A DNA stretch of 64,000 bases from Sphingomonas sp. IW22 (GCF_041321155.1 NZ_JBGGWB010000001.1:620001-684000); one strand, 5' to 3'; shown: positions 27,000 through 37,434, numbered from the stretch's first letter. Notes: generated from the letters alone by a model not told the origin. A program made the numbers and translations.

Positions 27000-27043
27000 T
27001 GGCGGGGTGACGCGCGCGCGGAGAGCCGCTACCCCTTGCCGCA

Positions 27044-28144
27044 ATGCCCGTCGCCCGCCGCACCCTTGTCGCCAGCGCGCTCGCGCTTCCTGCCTGTGCG
27101 CCGACGGCGCGGCTGTCGTTGGCGCAGGCGCCCGCCTGTCTGCCGCCGGTTCGCGCGGAAATCGGCCGGATCATTCGCACCGTCGCGGGCCTGCGGCCCT
27201 ATCGGCCGTCGGGCTTCGTCGTTCGAGCCGATGCGCTGGCGGGCAAGCGGCTGGTTCATAATTACGGGCATGGCGGCGGCGGCATTACGCTGAGTTGGGG
27301 GACCAGTCGGCTGGCGATCGGATTGGGCCTGCGGGGCCATCGCGGCGATGTCGCGGTGATCGGGGCGGGCGCGGTGGGGCTGGCGACTGCGCGGCTGGCG
27401 CAGGAAGCGGGCTTTGCCGTCACCCTTTATGCAAAGGCACTGCCGCCGGAGACGACGTCGAACATCGCGGGCGGACAGATCGTGCCGACCAGCGTGTTCG
27501 ATGAAGGGCACGTTACGCCTGCCTGGTTCGATCAATATCGCGCGGCGATGGATTATAGCTGGCGGCGGTTCCAGATCATGGTCGGGGACGATTACGGCAT
27601 CCACTGGCTGCCGACATGGCAGCCCGCACGACGTACGCGCGACGGCGACGATCCAGAGGCGTTCCTCGCCGCCTATCAGCCTGCAAGGACTGAACTCGCG
27701 GCGGGGCGGCATCCGTTCGGCCCACGCACGATGATGCGGTTCGATACCATGTATGTCGAAACAGGGCGCTATTTGTCGCGGATGATCGCCGATTTCCAGC
27801 GCGCGGGCGGCCGCATCGTCATTCGCGATTTCGCCAGCCCCGCCGATGTCGCGACCCTGAGCGAAGGGCTGGTGTTCAACTGCACCGGTCTGGGTGCCCA
27901 TCATCTGTTCGGCGACAGCGAATTGGTGCCCGTGCGCGGGCAGCTGGCCGTGCTGTTGCCGCAGCCGGAACTGGACTTCGCCTATGCAGGACCATGGGGT
28001 TACATGTTCCCGCGCGCCGACGGTGTGGTGCTGGGCGGCACGTTCGAACGCGGTGAGTGGGATGCGACGCCACAGCCCGCTGACATTGCCGGGATCGTCG
28101 CCGACCATGCGCGACTGACGGGGACATGGCGCTGTCCGACTTGA
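27044..28144 (+). CDS. D-amino-acid-oxidase-like FAD protein with circularly permuted motif order
   Basis: The protein has 366 residues. The N-terminus [18 protein letters not shown] suggests a twin-arginine-like export signal with a lipobox-like end (Cys18). Next come motifs that in DAAO sit at the C-terminus: [12 protein letters not shown] (47-57) and [16 protein letters not shown] (71-86). Only then comes the FAD-binding [16 protein letters not shown] (103-118) and TTSNIAGGQ (138-145), and the chain ends with [20 protein letters not shown] and a short helix, where DAAO would continue to GLRP. This is a circular permutation of the DAO fold. It lies between hslV and hslU on the same strand. 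Substrate and location are inferred only. Confidence 0.85.
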   Translation: MPVARRTLVASALALPACAPTARLSLAQAPACLPPVRAEIGRIIRTVAGLRPYRPSGFVVRADALAGKRLVHNYGHGGGGITLSWGTSRLAIGLGLRGHRGDVAVIGAGAVGLATARLAQEAGFAVTLYAKALPPETTSNIAGGQIVPTSVFDEGHVTPAWFDQYRAAMDYSWRRFQIMVGDDYGIHWLPTWQPARRTRDGDDPEAFLAAYQPARTELAAGRHPFGPRTMMRFDTMYVETGRYLSRMIADFQRAGGRIVIRDFASPADVATLSEGLVFNCTGLGAHHLFGDSELVPVRGQLAVLLPQPELDFAYAGPWGYMFPRADGVVLGGTFERGEWDATPQPADIAGIVADHARLTGTWRCPT

Positions 28145-28200
28145 AGCCGCGCGCGGGCGCGCCATCTAGCGTCCATCAATCCCATGTTTTCCCGGATATC

Positions 28201-29493
28201 ATGAACGAACAACTCACGCCCAAGGCGATCGTCGCCGCACTCGATTCGCACATCATTGGGCAAAAGGACGCCAAGCGCGCGGTCGCCGTCGCCCTTCGCA
28301 ACCGCTGGCGGCGGCAACAGCTCTCCGCCGATCTGCGTGACGAGGTCAGCCCCAAGAACATCCTGATGATCGGCCCGACTGGCTGCGGCAAGACCGAGAT
28401 CAGCCGCCGTCTGGCCAAGCTGGCCGACGCGCCGTTCGTCAAGGTTGAGGCGACCAAGTTTACCGAAGTCGGCTATGTCGGGCGCGACGTCGAACAGATT
28501 GCCCGCGACCTGGTCGAGGAAGCGATCCGGCTGGAAAAGGAACGCCGCCGTACCGCCGTAAAGGACAAGGCGGAGGCTGCGGCCATGACCCGCCTGCTCG
28601 ACGCGCTGACCGGCAAGGACAGCTCGCAGGCCACGCGGGAGAGCTTCCGCCAGCGGCTGAACGAAGGGCATCTGGACAATACCGAGATCGAGATCGAGCT
28701 GGAGGCGGCATCGAACGCCCCGTTCGAAATCCCCGGTGCCGGGCCGCAGATGATCAATCTGGGCGAGATGATGAAGTCGTTCGGCGGCCCGCAGCTGAAG
28801 CGGCGCAAGATGAACGTCCATGCCGCCTGGGCCAAGCTGGTCGAGGAAGAAGCCGACAAGCGGCTGGATCAGGACGAGGTACACCGCGCCGCGCTGGCCG
28901 ATGCGGAAGCCAATGGCATCGTGTTCCTCGACGAGATCGACAAGATCGCCGTCAGCGATGTGCGCGGCGGATCGGTCAGCCGTGAAGGCGTTCAGCGCGA
29001 CCTGCTGCCGCTGATCGAGGGCACGACCGTTGCCACCAAATACGGGCCGATGAAGACCGACCATGTGCTGTTCATCGCATCGGGCGCATTCCATGTGGCC
29101 AAGCCCAGCGACCTGCTGCCCGAACTTCAGGGGCGCCTGCCGATCCGGGTCGAGCTGAAGGGGCTGACCGAGGATGATTTCGTCGCCATCCTGTCCGACA
29201 CCAAGGCCAGCCTGCCCGAACAATATAAGGCGCTGATCGGCACCGAAGGGGTCAGCATCGACTTCACCGCCGACGGCATTCGCGCCATCGCCCGCATCGC
29301 GGCGGAGGTGAACGGGGAAGTCGAGAATATCGGCGCGCGCCGGTTGCAGACGGTGATGGAAAAGCTGCTGGAAGAAATCAGCTTCGATGCAGAGGATCGA
29401 CAGGGCGCGACGCTGACCGTCGACGCCGCCTATGTCGAGGCGCAACTGGCCGACATTGCGCGCAACACCGACCTCAGCCGCTACGTGCTGTAA
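28201..29493 (+). CDS. hslU: ATP-dependent protease ATPase subunit HslU
   Basis: The protein has 430 residues from [15 protein letters not shown] at 28201; the longer frame overlaps the preceding gene. It is an AAA+ unfoldase partner of HslV. Seen are [22 protein letters not shown], Walker [10 protein letters not shown] about residue 60, the pore motif EVGYVGRDV, an intermediate I-domain (about 110-240), Walker [13 protein letters not shown] and the C-terminal RYVL that inserts into HslV. The SD is weak (CCCGGA). Confidence 0.97.
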   Translation: MNEQLTPKAIVAALDSHIIGQKDAKRAVAVALRNRWRRQQLSADLRDEVSPKNILMIGPTGCGKTEISRRLAKLADAPFVKVEATKFTEVGYVGRDVEQIARDLVEEAIRLEKERRRTAVKDKAEAAAMTRLLDALTGKDSSQATRESFRQRLNEGHLDNTEIEIELEAASNAPFEIPGAGPQMINLGEMMKSFGGPQLKRRKMNVHAAWAKLVEEEADKRLDQDEVHRAALADAEANGIVFLDEIDKIAVSDVRGGSVSREGVQRDLLPLIEGTTVATKYGPMKTDHVLFIASGAFHVAKPSDLLPELQGRLPIRVELKGLTEDDFVAILSDTKASLPEQYKALIGTEGVSIDFTADGIRAIARIAAEVNGEVENIGARRLQTVMEKLLEEISFDAEDRQGATLTVDAAYVEAQLADIARNTDLSRYVL

Positions 29494-29502
29494 CCCGGCC
29501 CC

Positions 29503-29913
29503 TCAGCCCGTCTGCCGCCGATATGGCGTGAAGTTGCCATAGCGGCAGATGGGCCCGGGGATCGACGACGTGCCGCGTTGCAACGTGCGGAACTGGTCGT
29601 TGCGGCACAACTGGCTGCCGAACACGCGTGAGACGACCAGGTCATTGTCGTCCAGGAACGTGCAGCCTTGCACCCTGGTCACCCACAAAGTGCTGCCGTC
29701 GCGATAGATCAGCGTGTCGGGCGACACGATCTGCGGTCCGCCGGTCCGTTGCAGGCTGATACAGTCGTTCGGTGCGCCAGCGACCCGGTCCTTCGTCGCT
29801 TCGGCGAATTCACGCGCGCCGCGTTCCCTTATATCGGCGGTTCGCTGGGCATCGGCGGCACAGCCGGCGCAGGCGAGCGCTGCGCTGGCGATCAGAAGCG
29901 CGCGCATCCTCAA
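29503..29913 (-). CDS. Small lipoprotein, paralogue of the upstream gene
   Basis: The protein has 136 residues with a lipobox (CAGC, Cys18). The mature part contains NDCISLQRTGGPQIVSPDTL, a DTLIYRDGSTLWVTR strand, QLCRNDQFRT and a C-terminal RYGNFTPYRR. The same order of motifs appears in the adjacent gene, so the two are tandem duplicates. The ATG overlaps the upstream stop (ATGA, 29910-29913). The function is unknown. Confidence 0.75.
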   Translation of the reverse strand: MRMRALLIASAALACAGCAADAQRTADIRERGAREFAEATKDRVAGAPNDCISLQRTGGPQIVSPDTLIYRDGSTLWVTRVQGCTFLDDNDLVVSRVFGSQLCRNDQFRTLQRGTSSIPGPICRYGNFTPYRRQTG

Positions 29914-30323
29914 CGCTCCGCCTTGCGATAGGGGGTGAACTCACCCATCGCGCAGGAACCCGTCTGGAATTGCGAGGCGCGGTCGACCGTCCGGGCAATG
30001 TCGCCGCGGCACAGCCGCCCGATCGGCGTCTGGGTGATCAGGATATCGTCGCGTTCCAGATTGCAGCCGCCCGTCGTGTCGGTGCGATAGAGCAGCCGCC
30101 CGCTAACTTCATACAGGATGGTATTGCCGTAATATTGCGTGCGCCGTGTGGCGGTGGGCGGCAGGCAGCTTTGCGGGTCGCCCGCCGTGAAACCGGCCAG
30201 CGCCTCCCGCAACTCGGCGGCGTTTTCGGCGTCGCGGTCGGCGCGCGCCGCCTGTTGTTCAGCGGTTGCGGTGCAACCGGCAAGCAATGCTGCGGCGGCG
30301 ATAATGGGCGGTGCGAGTCGCAT
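29910..30323 (-). CDS. Small lipoprotein, paralogue of the downstream gene
   Basis: The protein has 137 residues with a lipobox LAGC (Cys17). Conserved cysteines and strands mirror the neighbouring gene: QSCLPPTATRRTQYYGNTIL, GCNLERDDILITQ, RLCRGD and the ending CAMGEFTPYRK. It is the first of a two-gene coupled unit. No characterised family is recognised. Confidence 0.75.
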   Translation of the reverse strand: MRLAPPIIAAAALLAGCTATAEQQAARADRDAENAAELREALAGFTAGDPQSCLPPTATRRTQYYGNTILYEVSGRLLYRTDTTGGCNLERDDILITQTPIGRLCRGDIARTVDRASQFQTGSCAMGEFTPYRKAER

Positions 30324-30385
30324 GGCAGGCCTCTCCTGATCCTTTCGGATTTAGCCGCCAACGCATGAACCGGCGATGAGCGCCA

Positions 30386-31123
30386 TCAACCCTTGAAACT
30401 GTCCTTCGCCGCGCGACGTTCGGCCAGAGCGGCGGCGCTGTCCACCCGCACAAAGGGGTTGGTCGCCCGTTCCGCGCCGATGGTGGTCGGCACCGTCGGC
30501 TGTCCGCCCGCGCGCAGCCGTTCGACCTCCGCCAGCCGCTCGGCCACCGCTGCATTATCCGGCTCGACATGCGCTGCGAAGCGGGCGTTGGACAGCGTAT
30601 ATTCGTGCGCGCAGTAGATGACCGTCTCCGGCGGCAGCGCGGCGAGGCGCTGAAGCGCGGCGTGCATCTGTTCGGGCGTCCCTTCGAACAAACGCCCGCA
30701 GCCCATGGCGAACATCGTATCCCCGACAAAGGCGATGGCGTCGTCGGCAAAATGATAGCTGATATGCCCGGCCGTGTGCGCGGGCGTTTCCCAGATCATC
30801 GCCCGGTGCGCGCCGATGGTCACGGCGTCCCCCTCCGCCACCAGCCGGTCGGCGGTGGGGATTTTTTCGGCTTCGGCGGCGGGGGCGGTGACGATCGCGC
30901 CATGCGCGTCCTTCACCCCCTGATTGCCGGCGGTATGATCGGGGTGCCAGTGGGTATTCCACACCTGCCCGATGCGCCAGCCGCGCGCATCGGCGGCGGC
31001 CAGCACGGGCGCCGCTTCGGCCGGGTCGACCACCACCGTCTCGCCAGTCTCGGCGTCATGGATCAGCCAGACATAATTGTCGGACAGCGCGGGCACGCCC
31101 ACGACCTGAAGCGGCGCGGTCAT
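30386..31123 (-). CDS. gloB: Hydroxyacylglutathione hydrolase (glyoxalase II)
   Basis: The protein has 245 residues from MTAPLQVVGVPALSDN at 31123. The metallo-beta-lactamase signature THWHPDHTAGN, then PAHTAGHISY, FVGDTMFAMGCGRLFEG and YCAHEYTLSNARF, are specific to GloB. It hydrolyses S-D-lactoylglutathione to D-lactate and glutathione. It begins 1 nt after the stop of gloA, so the two steps of methylglyoxal detoxification are encoded together. Confidence 0.96.
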   Translation of the reverse strand: MTAPLQVVGVPALSDNYVWLIHDAETGETVVVDPAEAAPVLAAADARGWRIGQVWNTHWHPDHTAGNQGVKDAHGAIVTAPAAEAEKIPTADRLVAEGDAVTIGAHRAMIWETPAHTAGHISYHFADDAIAFVGDTMFAMGCGRLFEGTPEQMHAALQRLAALPPETVIYCAHEYTLSNARFAAHVEPDNAAVAERLAEVERLRAGGQPTVPTTIGAERATNPFVRVDSAAALAERRAAKDSFKG

Positions 31124-31124
31124 C

Positions 31125-31580
31125 TTACCAGCTACCCGTATTGGGCATCGATGCCCAGGGTTCCGCCGGGGCCAGCGCGTCACCGGCCTGCAAGAGTTCG
31201 ATCGAGATGCCGTCGGGCGTCTTCACGAACGCCATGTTGCCGTCGCGCGGCGGGCGGTTGATCGTGACGCCGCCGTCCATCAGCCGCTGGCACGTGTCGT
31301 AGATATTGTCGACGCGGTAGGCGAGGTGCCCGAAATTGCGCCCGCCGGTATAAACCTCCGGCGCGCTGCCGTCCTGTGCCGGCCAGTTATAGGTCAGCTC
31401 GACTTCGGCATTGGCGCGTTCGCCGGGGCCGTTCATATCCTCCGGCGTAGCGAGGAAGATCAGCGTGAAGCGGCCAGCTTCATTTTCCATGCGCCGCACT
31501 TCCTTCAGGCCGAGCAGCTCGAAAAAGGCGATTGTGGCGTCCGGGTCGGTCACACGGATCATGGTGTGAAGGTAGTTCAA
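31125..31580 (-). CDS. gloA: Lactoylglutathione lyase (glyoxalase I)
   Basis: The protein has 151 residues from a TTG start at 31580 (TTG-AAC-TAC, read MNYLHTMIRVTDPD) with AGGGAG 8 nt upstream; an ATG at the seventh codon would cut into the first strand. Glyoxalase I converts the methylglyoxal-glutathione adduct to lactoylglutathione. Seen are the metal-ligand strands HTMIRVTDPDATIAFFELLG, VELTYNW, NFGHLAYRVDNIY and FVKTPDGISIELLQ. Confidence 0.94.
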   Translation of the reverse strand: MNYLHTMIRVTDPDATIAFFELLGLKEVRRMENEAGRFTLIFLATPEDMNGPGERANAEVELTYNWPAQDGSAPEVYTGGRNFGHLAYRVDNIYDTCQRLMDGGVTINRPPRDGNMAFVKTPDGISIELLQAGDALAPAEPWASMPNTGSW

Positions 31581-31668
31581 CGAAGCGCTCCCTTTTATTC
31601 TGGATCGTTGGCGGCGGGGGCCGCCGTCCGCGCGATATGGGAACGCGTTCGCCGGTCGCAAACCGCCT

Positions 31669-32391
31669 TCAGGCCGGAATTGCCGCGCCCGCATCCTCGA
31701 CCGCGCGCAGGATCAGCGCGATGTCGGCATCACGCGACAGGCGATGGTCGCCGTCCTTGACCAGCCAGCACTGGACATCGGCACCCTTGATCAACTGCGC
31801 CAGCCGTGCGGCGCGTTCCCATGGCACGTCACTGTCGCGCATCCCCTGCACGATCCGCACCGGCAGCTTGAGCGGGATCGTGCCGTGCATCAGCCGGTTC
31901 GCTTCCCCCGACGACCAGAAGGCGCGCGTGGTGACGGTCGGCTGATCGGAATAGGGTGACGGCTTTTCCAGCCGCCCGTCGGTCAACAGCTTCATCTTGT
32001 CGGCCTGCGAAAAGCCCCAGTCGGTGAAGTCGGGGGCGGGCGCGATGCCAACCAGCGCGGCGATCCGGTCTGGCCGTTCGCGCGCGACCAGCAACGCGAT
32101 CCAGCCGCCCATCGACGATCCGACCAGCACCACCGGCCCCTTTGCCACCTGATCGATGACCAGCAGCGCGTCGTCGCGCCAGTCGGCCAGCGTATAATCC
32201 TCAAACGCGCCCTCGCTCTCGCCACAGCCGCGATAGTCGAAGCGGATGCAGGCGCGGCCATTTTCCTTGGCCCAGGCCTCCAGCGCCAGCGCCTTGGTGC
32301 CGCTCATGTCGCTGGCATAGCCGGGCAGGAAGACGATGGTCGGCCCCGCCCCCTCTGTCACGCGAAAGGCGATGCGGGCGTCCTGGCTCAT
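31669..32391 (-). CDS. Alpha/beta hydrolase
   Basis: The protein has 240 residues. The nucleophile elbow GSSMGG (Ser about 93), an oxyanion region [14 protein letters not shown], and the C-terminal [10 protein letters not shown] with the catalytic His show an alpha/beta hydrolase of the ABHD10/palmitoyl-protein-thioesterase-like type. The ATG overlaps the stop of the Mur ligase gene (ATGA, 32388-32391). The substrate is unknown; a thioesterase is possible. Confidence 0.88.
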   Translation of the reverse strand: MSQDARIAFRVTEGAGPTIVFLPGYASDMSGTKALALEAWAKENGRACIRFDYRGCGESEGAFEDYTLADWRDDALLVIDQVAKGPVVLVGSSMGGWIALLVARERPDRIAALVGIAPAPDFTDWGFSQADKMKLLTDGRLEKPSPYSDQPTVTTRAFWSSGEANRLMHGTIPLKLPVRIVQGMRDSDVPWERAARLAQLIKGADVQCWLVKDGDHRLSRDADIALILRAVEDAGAAIPA

Positions 32392-33788
32392 GGCTGTTCC
32401 TTGGTGCTGATCTGGGTGAGCATTTCGGCGGCAAGCTGGCTGAGCGTGTCGTCGCGCGCGCCCATCACGACGATGCGGTCGCCGGGCGATGCGGTCGCGA
32501 CCAGATGCGCGGCGGCGGCGGCGCGGTCGGGAATGTGGCGCGCGGGCGCCCCTTGCGCGGTCAGGTCGGCGACGATGTCCGCGCTGGTCACTTCCCGGCT
32601 GGTGGTGCCGCCATGATAGACGGGATCGGGCAAGACCAGTTCGTCGCCCGGCCGTAGCCGCGCGGCCAGGCTTTCGACCAGCTCGCGGCGCATCACCTTC
32701 AACGGGCCATAGCCGTGCGGCTGGAACAATAGCTTCAGCGGACCGGGAAAGGCGGCGAGCGTGTCGAGTGTGGCGGCGATCTTGTCCGGGTTGTGCCCGA
32801 AATCGTCGATCACCGCGACGCCGCCCGCCGTCCCCACCAGCTCGAACCGACGCTTCAGCCCGGTAAAGCCCGCAATCGCGCGCGCCGCGTCGGCCAGCGG
32901 CACGCCCGCCGCCCGCGCCGCCCCGATGGCGGCCAGCGCGTTGGCGACATTGTGCCGACCCGGCACCGACAGCCGCACGGGCAGCCGCTGCCCCTCCCCC
33001 ACCAAAGTGAAGGCGATGGCAAAGGGCTCGGGGATCAGGTCGTGCGCGCTCAGATCCGCATCACCCTCCACGGCAAAGGTCGTGCGGCGGTCCGCGCCGA
33101 TGCCGGCCGCCAGCGCCGCCGCTTCGGCGTCGCCGATGTTCACCACCGTCATTCGCGCCTTGCCCGCGAAATCGCCGAACAGCGCGTGCAGTTCGTCCAG
33201 CGACTTGTGGTCGAGGCTGACATTGTTCAGCACCGCGATGTCGGGCGAATAAAGCGCGATCGAGCCGTCGCTTTCGTCCACTTCGCTGACGAACGCATCG
33301 CCGCCGCCGACCAGTGCGCTGGCAAAGGGGCGGTCGGGGGCGACGAAGTTCTTCATCACCGCGCCGTTCATCACCGTGGGGTTGCGGCCGCATGCATGCA
33401 GAATCCAGCCGATCATGCCGGTCACGGTCGATTTTCCGCTGGTCCCCGCCACACCGATCGACAGGGCGCTGTCGTTGAACAGCTTTGCCAGCAATTGCGC
33501 GCGGCTCATGCGCGGGGCACCGACACGCGCCGCCGCCTGGATGTCGGGCACGCTGTCCTCGATGGCGGCGGATGCCACGACGGTCTGTCCGCCATCGACG
33601 ATGCCGCTGCCGTCCTGTGCGAACAATTCGATGCCCAACGCCCGCAGCGCATCGAATTTATGCGCCAGCCGCCCCTGATCAAGCGTGCGGTCGGACCCCG
33701 TGATGGTCGCCCCGCGACCGGCAAGGATCATCGCCAGCGGCATCATGCCGGACCCGCCGATACCGACAAAGAAATAGCGTTCGCCCAT
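32388..33788 (-). CDS. Mur ligase of the Mpl/MurC type (muropeptide recycling or cell-wall synthesis)
   Basis: The protein has 466 residues from [15 protein letters not shown] at 33788; an ATG two codons earlier is also possible. It has the three Mur ligase domains: N-terminal Rossmann-like [13 protein letters not shown], the central ATPase with [14 protein letters not shown] in place of GTHGKTTT, and a C-terminal domain with [12 protein letters not shown]. Length and order fit Mpl, which links the recycled tripeptide to UDP-MurNAc. MurC is the alternative, but the neighbour ldcA (divergent, 82 bp away) makes recycling more likely. Confidence 0.8.
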   Translation of the reverse strand: MGERYFFVGIGGSGMMPLAMILAGRGATITGSDRTLDQGRLAHKFDALRALGIELFAQDGSGIVDGGQTVVASAAIEDSVPDIQAAARVGAPRMSRAQLLAKLFNDSALSIGVAGTSGKSTVTGMIGWILHACGRNPTVMNGAVMKNFVAPDRPFASALVGGGDAFVSEVDESDGSIALYSPDIAVLNNVSLDHKSLDELHALFGDFAGKARMTVVNIGDAEAAALAAGIGADRRTTFAVEGDADLSAHDLIPEPFAIAFTLVGEGQRLPVRLSVPGRHNVANALAAIGAARAAGVPLADAARAIAGFTGLKRRFELVGTAGGVAVIDDFGHNPDKIAATLDTLAAFPGPLKLLFQPHGYGPLKVMRRELVESLAARLRPGDELVLPDPVYHGGTTSREVTSADIVADLTAQGAPARHIPDRAAAAAHLVATASPGDRIVVMGARDDTLSQLAAEMLTQISTKEQP

Positions 33789-33870
33789 AGGCATCCGCCT
33801 ATCGGCACTTGCATGGCCAAGGGCAAGCCCGCTCGACACGCCCCGCCCCGCCCGCTTAGGGTCCAGCCGC

Positions 33871-34692
33871 ATGAAGATCGCCGTCGTCGCCCCCGCCCGT
33901 TCGATCACGCCAGAGGCCGCAGCACGCGGGGCCGCCTTTGCCGCGCTCAGCTTTCCCGAAGTCGAACTGGTGTTCGACCCGCAATGCTTTGCCGATGCGG
34001 GACATTTCGCCGGACCGGATACGCTTCGCGCCAAAACCTTCCTCGCGCGCGCGAACGATCCCGCCATCGACGCGATCTGGTTCGCGCGCGGCGGTTATGG
34101 ATCGAACCGTATCCTGCGCGACGTGATGCCGCAGCTGAACGACGCGGCGCGGGCCAAGACCTATCTGGGCTATTCGGACATGGGGTTCCTGCTGGGCGCG
34201 CTGTACGCGCAGCGGATCGGCCATCCCTGCCACGGCCCGATGTCGACCGAAGCGACCGAGCGCAATCGCGCCGGCCCGGCATGGCGCGCGCTGGCGTGGC
34301 TGACGGCAAAGGACCGGCGCGCGCTGGAACCCGGTCTGGACGGGCGCCCGGCGGCGGCGTTCAATCTGGCGATCCTGACGGCGATGCTGGGCACGCCATG
34401 GGTGCCCGATCTGACCGACCACGTCCTGCTGATCGAGGAAGTGGGCGAAAGCTACTACCGGATCGACCGGATGATGTTTCAGCTGGCGCAATCGACGCAG
34501 TTGCGGGGGATTGCGGGCATCCGGCTGGGCGGTGTCACCGCCGTTCCCGAAGGCGACGGGCCAGAGGCGTTTGGCGAGACGCTGGAGGAGATCATGACGC
34601 GCTGGTGCGGCGAAATGGGCGTGCCCTATCTGGGCCGCGCGCGGGTGGGGCATGACGGCGACAACACTGTGGTGCCGTTCGGCATCGCCTGA
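33871..34692 (+). CDS. ldcA: Muramoyltetrapeptide LD-carboxypeptidase (S66)
   Basis: The protein has 273 residues. The S66 serine is Ser102 in [14 protein letters not shown]; the other triad members lie in [16 protein letters not shown] (Glu) and [14 protein letters not shown] (His). It removes the terminal D-alanine from recycled tetrapeptides in the cytoplasm, producing the tripeptide used by Mpl. It is divergent from the Mpl-type ligase gene, which supports a shared recycling role. Confidence 0.92.
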   Translation: MKIAVVAPARSITPEAAARGAAFAALSFPEVELVFDPQCFADAGHFAGPDTLRAKTFLARANDPAIDAIWFARGGYGSNRILRDVMPQLNDAARAKTYLGYSDMGFLLGALYAQRIGHPCHGPMSTEATERNRAGPAWRALAWLTAKDRRALEPGLDGRPAAAFNLAILTAMLGTPWVPDLTDHVLLIEEVGESYYRIDRMMFQLAQSTQLRGIAGIRLGGVTAVPEGDGPEAFGETLEEIMTRWCGEMGVPYLGRARVGHDGDNTVVPFGIA

Positions 34693-34757
34693 CTTGCGCT
34701 AGGGTAGTGCAACGCGGCATATGCGCCGTTCTTCCCACGCCCATAGGTGATTTTCAG

Positions 34758-36758
34758 ATGTCCGCCATGTTCCGCATCACGCTGCCCGACGGTTCCGTGC
34801 GTGAGGTGGCGCCCGGGACCACCCCCGGCGACGTGGCGGCCGCGATCGGGCCGGGCCTGGCCAAGGCGGCGCTGGCCGCGCGCGTCAATGGCGAAGTGCG
34901 CGACATCATGCGTCCGTTCGACAGCGATGCCAGCCTTGCGCTGATCACCGCCAAGGACGAGGCGGACGCGCTGGAACTGGCGCGCCACGACTATGCGCAC
35001 ATCCTTGCCGAAGCGGTGCAAAGCCTGTTTCCCGGCACGCAGATCACCTTTGGCCCCGCAACCGACGACGGCTTCTATTACGACTTCGCGCCAAAGGACC
35101 GCCCCTTTACCGAGGAAGACCTGCCCGCGATCGAGGCGGAGATGCGCCGCATCATTGCCGCCGACCAGCCGCTGATCCGCGAAGTCTGGACGCGGGAGGC
35201 GCTGATCGAACGCTGGACCGCGCAGGGTGAGACGTTCAAGGCCGAGTGGGCCGCCGAACTGCCCGATGACGAGGAACTGACCGTCTATCGCGCGGGTCGG
35301 GCCGAGGACGCATGGCTCGACATGTGCCGCGGCCCGCACCTTGCCTCCACCGGCAAGGTCGCGCCCGACGCCTTCAAGCTGACGCGCGTATCGGGTGCCT
35401 ATTGGCGCGGCGATCAGAAGAACGCGATGCTCAGCCGCATCTATGGCACCGGCTGGCTTAACAAGAAGCAACTTGACCAGCATCTCCACCGGCTGGAGGA
35501 AGCGGCCAAGCGCGATCATCGCAAGCTGGGGCAGGAAATGGACCTGTTCCACCTTCAGGCCGAGGCGCATGGCAGCGTGTTCTGGCACCCCAATGGCTTC
35601 GTCATCTGGCGTGAGCTTGAGGCCTATATGCGCCGCGCGATCGACGGTGCGGGTTATCGCGAGGTCAAGACGCCACAGGTGATGGACGCGCGTCAGTGGG
35701 AACAGTCCGGCCACTGGGGCAAATATCGCGAGAACATGTTCGTCATCCCCGACGAAGTGCCCAATACCGAGGATGAAGGCCCCATCGTCAGCGACGACGC
35801 CGACTGGATGGCGTTGAAGCCGATGAACTGCCCCGCGCACGTCCTGATCTTTCGTCAGGGGATCAAGTCCTATCGCGACCTGCCGCTGCGCCTGTACGAA
35901 AATGGCTGCTGCCACCGCAACGAACCGCACGGCGCGCTGCACGGCCTGATGCGTGTGCGCCAGTTCACGCAGGACGACGCGCACATCTTCTGCCGCGAGG
36001 ACCAGATCGTCGAGGAGGTTCGCAAATTCTGCGAGCTGGCCGACCGCATCTATCGCGACTTCGGCTTCACCTATTCGATCAAGCTGGCGCTGCGCCCCGA
36101 AAAGCGGTTCGGTACCGAAGAGATGTGGGACCTCGCCGAAACCGAGCTTCGCAACGCCGTGGTCGAGGCGGGTCTGGCGACCGAGGAATATGGCTGGGAA
36201 GAACTGCCCGGCGAAGGTGCCTTCTACGCACCCAAGCTGGAATGGCATCTGACCGACGCGATCGGCCGAACGTGGCAGGTCGGCACCATCCAGTCCGACC
36301 GCGTGCTGCCCGAACGGCTCGACGCCAGCTATGTGGCGGAAGATGGGGAGCGCCACCGCCCGATCATGCTGCACCGTGCGATCTTCGGCAGTTATGAACG
36401 CTTCATCGGCATCCTGATCGAACATTTCGCCGGTCGCCTGCCCGTGTGGCTGGCGCCGACGCAGGCGGTTGTCGCAACCATCGTGTCCGACGCCGACGGC
36501 TATGCCCGCGATGTGGCGGACAAGCTGAAGGCAGCCGGCATCCGCGTCGACAGCGACCTTCGCAACGAGAAGATCAACTACAAGGTCCGCGAACATTCGC
36601 TGGCCAAGGTTCCGCACCTGCTGGTCGTCGGCAAGCGGGAGGCGGAGGAAGGCACCGTCGCCGTCCGTACGCTGGGCCGCGAGGGGCAGCGGATGATGTC
36701 GCTGGAAGACGCGATCGCCATGCTGCGTGAGGAGGCCACGCCGCCCGATCTGCGCTGA
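34758..36758 (+). CDS. thrS: Threonyl-tRNA synthetase
   Basis: The protein has 666 residues from the ATG at 34758 (MSAMFRIT), with AGGTGA 9 nt upstream; an ATG three codons on is also possible. It has an N-terminal TGS domain (to about 65), the editing domain with [13 protein letters not shown], and the class II catalytic core with MNCPAHVL (zinc Cys) and [19 protein letters not shown] (motif 2), and an anticodon-binding domain from about 550. It charges tRNA-Thr and edits mischarged Ser. infC follows, as in many bacteria. Confidence 0.98.
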   Translation: MSAMFRITLPDGSVREVAPGTTPGDVAAAIGPGLAKAALAARVNGEVRDIMRPFDSDASLALITAKDEADALELARHDYAHILAEAVQSLFPGTQITFGPATDDGFYYDFAPKDRPFTEEDLPAIEAEMRRIIAADQPLIREVWTREALIERWTAQGETFKAEWAAELPDDEELTVYRAGRAEDAWLDMCRGPHLASTGKVAPDAFKLTRVSGAYWRGDQKNAMLSRIYGTGWLNKKQLDQHLHRLEEAAKRDHRKLGQEMDLFHLQAEAHGSVFWHPNGFVIWRELEAYMRRAIDGAGYREVKTPQVMDARQWEQSGHWGKYRENMFVIPDEVPNTEDEGPIVSDDADWMALKPMNCPAHVLIFRQGIKSYRDLPLRLYENGCCHRNEPHGALHGLMRVRQFTQDDAHIFCREDQIVEEVRKFCELADRIYRDFGFTYSIKLALRPEKRFGTEEMWDLAETELRNAVVEAGLATEEYGWEELPGEGAFYAPKLEWHLTDAIGRTWQVGTIQSDRVLPERLDASYVAEDGERHRPIMLHRAIFGSYERFIGILIEHFAGRLPVWLAPTQAVVATIVSDADGYARDVADKLKAAGIRVDSDLRNEKINYKVREHSLAKVPHLLVVGKREAEEGTVAVRTLGREGQRMMSLEDAIAMLREEATPPDLR

Positions 36759-36863
36759 ATCGGCAACAGTCGCGGCGGGGCATGCAACAAAAGATGCAAC
36801 CGCCTTTCATCGCGCGGGTTGAATCATTATATTGTCGGTCGAACTACCTTAGGAGATTGCACT

Positions 36864-37406
36864 ATACGTCCCCCGATGCGGCGCCCGATGGCGCCCCCGC
36901 CCATGAACGGTCCTCGTTTCAACGAGTTCATCCAGTCCCCGCGCGTCCGGGTCATCGACCAGGACGGTGAGAATCTGGGCGTGATGTACACGCGCGAAGC
37001 GATGGAACAGGCCAAGGAAGTCGGACTCGACCTGGTCGAGGTTTCGCCCAACGCCGATCCGCCGGTCGCCAAGTTCCTGGATGTGGGCAAGTACAAGTAC
37101 GAAGCCCAGAAAAAGGCCAACCAGGCTCGCAAGACCCAGAAGACGCAGGAGATCAAGGAGATCAAGATGCGTCCGAACATTGACGATCACGACTATGACG
37201 TGAAGGTCAAGGCGATCCACAAGTTCATCGGCGAGGGTGACAAGGTAAAGGTCACGCTGCGTTTCCGCGGTCGTGAACTCAGCCATGGTCAGCTCGGCAT
37301 GCAGCTGCTCCAGCGCGTCCAGCAGGATTGCGCCGAAGATGCGAAGATCGAGAGCTATCCGCGCATGGAAGGCCGACAGATGCTGATGGTCCTGTCGCCG
37401 AAATAA
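36864..37406 (+). CDS. infC: Translation initiation factor IF-3, apparent ATA start
   Basis: The protein has 180 residues from ATA at 36864 (176 from the ATG at 36876). AGGAG at 36851-36855 is 8 nt from the ATA but 20 nt from the first ATG, so the rare codon is the better fit; infC genes commonly use AUU/AUA/AUC for IF-3 autoregulation. The coding region shows [40 protein letters not shown], the [19 protein letters not shown] linker and [12 protein letters not shown] end. It is 105 bp after thrS and is followed by a terminator. Confidence 0.93.
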   Translation: MRPPMRRPMAPPPMNGPRFNEFIQSPRVRVIDQDGENLGVMYTREAMEQAKEVGLDLVEVSPNADPPVAKFLDVGKYKYEAQKKANQARKTQKTQEIKEIKMRPNIDDHDYDVKVKAIHKFIGEGDKVKVTLRFRGRELSHGQLGMQLLQRVQQDCAEDAKIESYPRMEGRQMLMVLSPK

Positions 37407-37434
37407 TCGCAGCGACGATCATCGCTCGAAAAAC

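Noticed and set aside
34626..36617. 663-codon open frame antisense to thrS
   Set aside because: It is antisense to a complete ThrRS, with no RBS and no domain.
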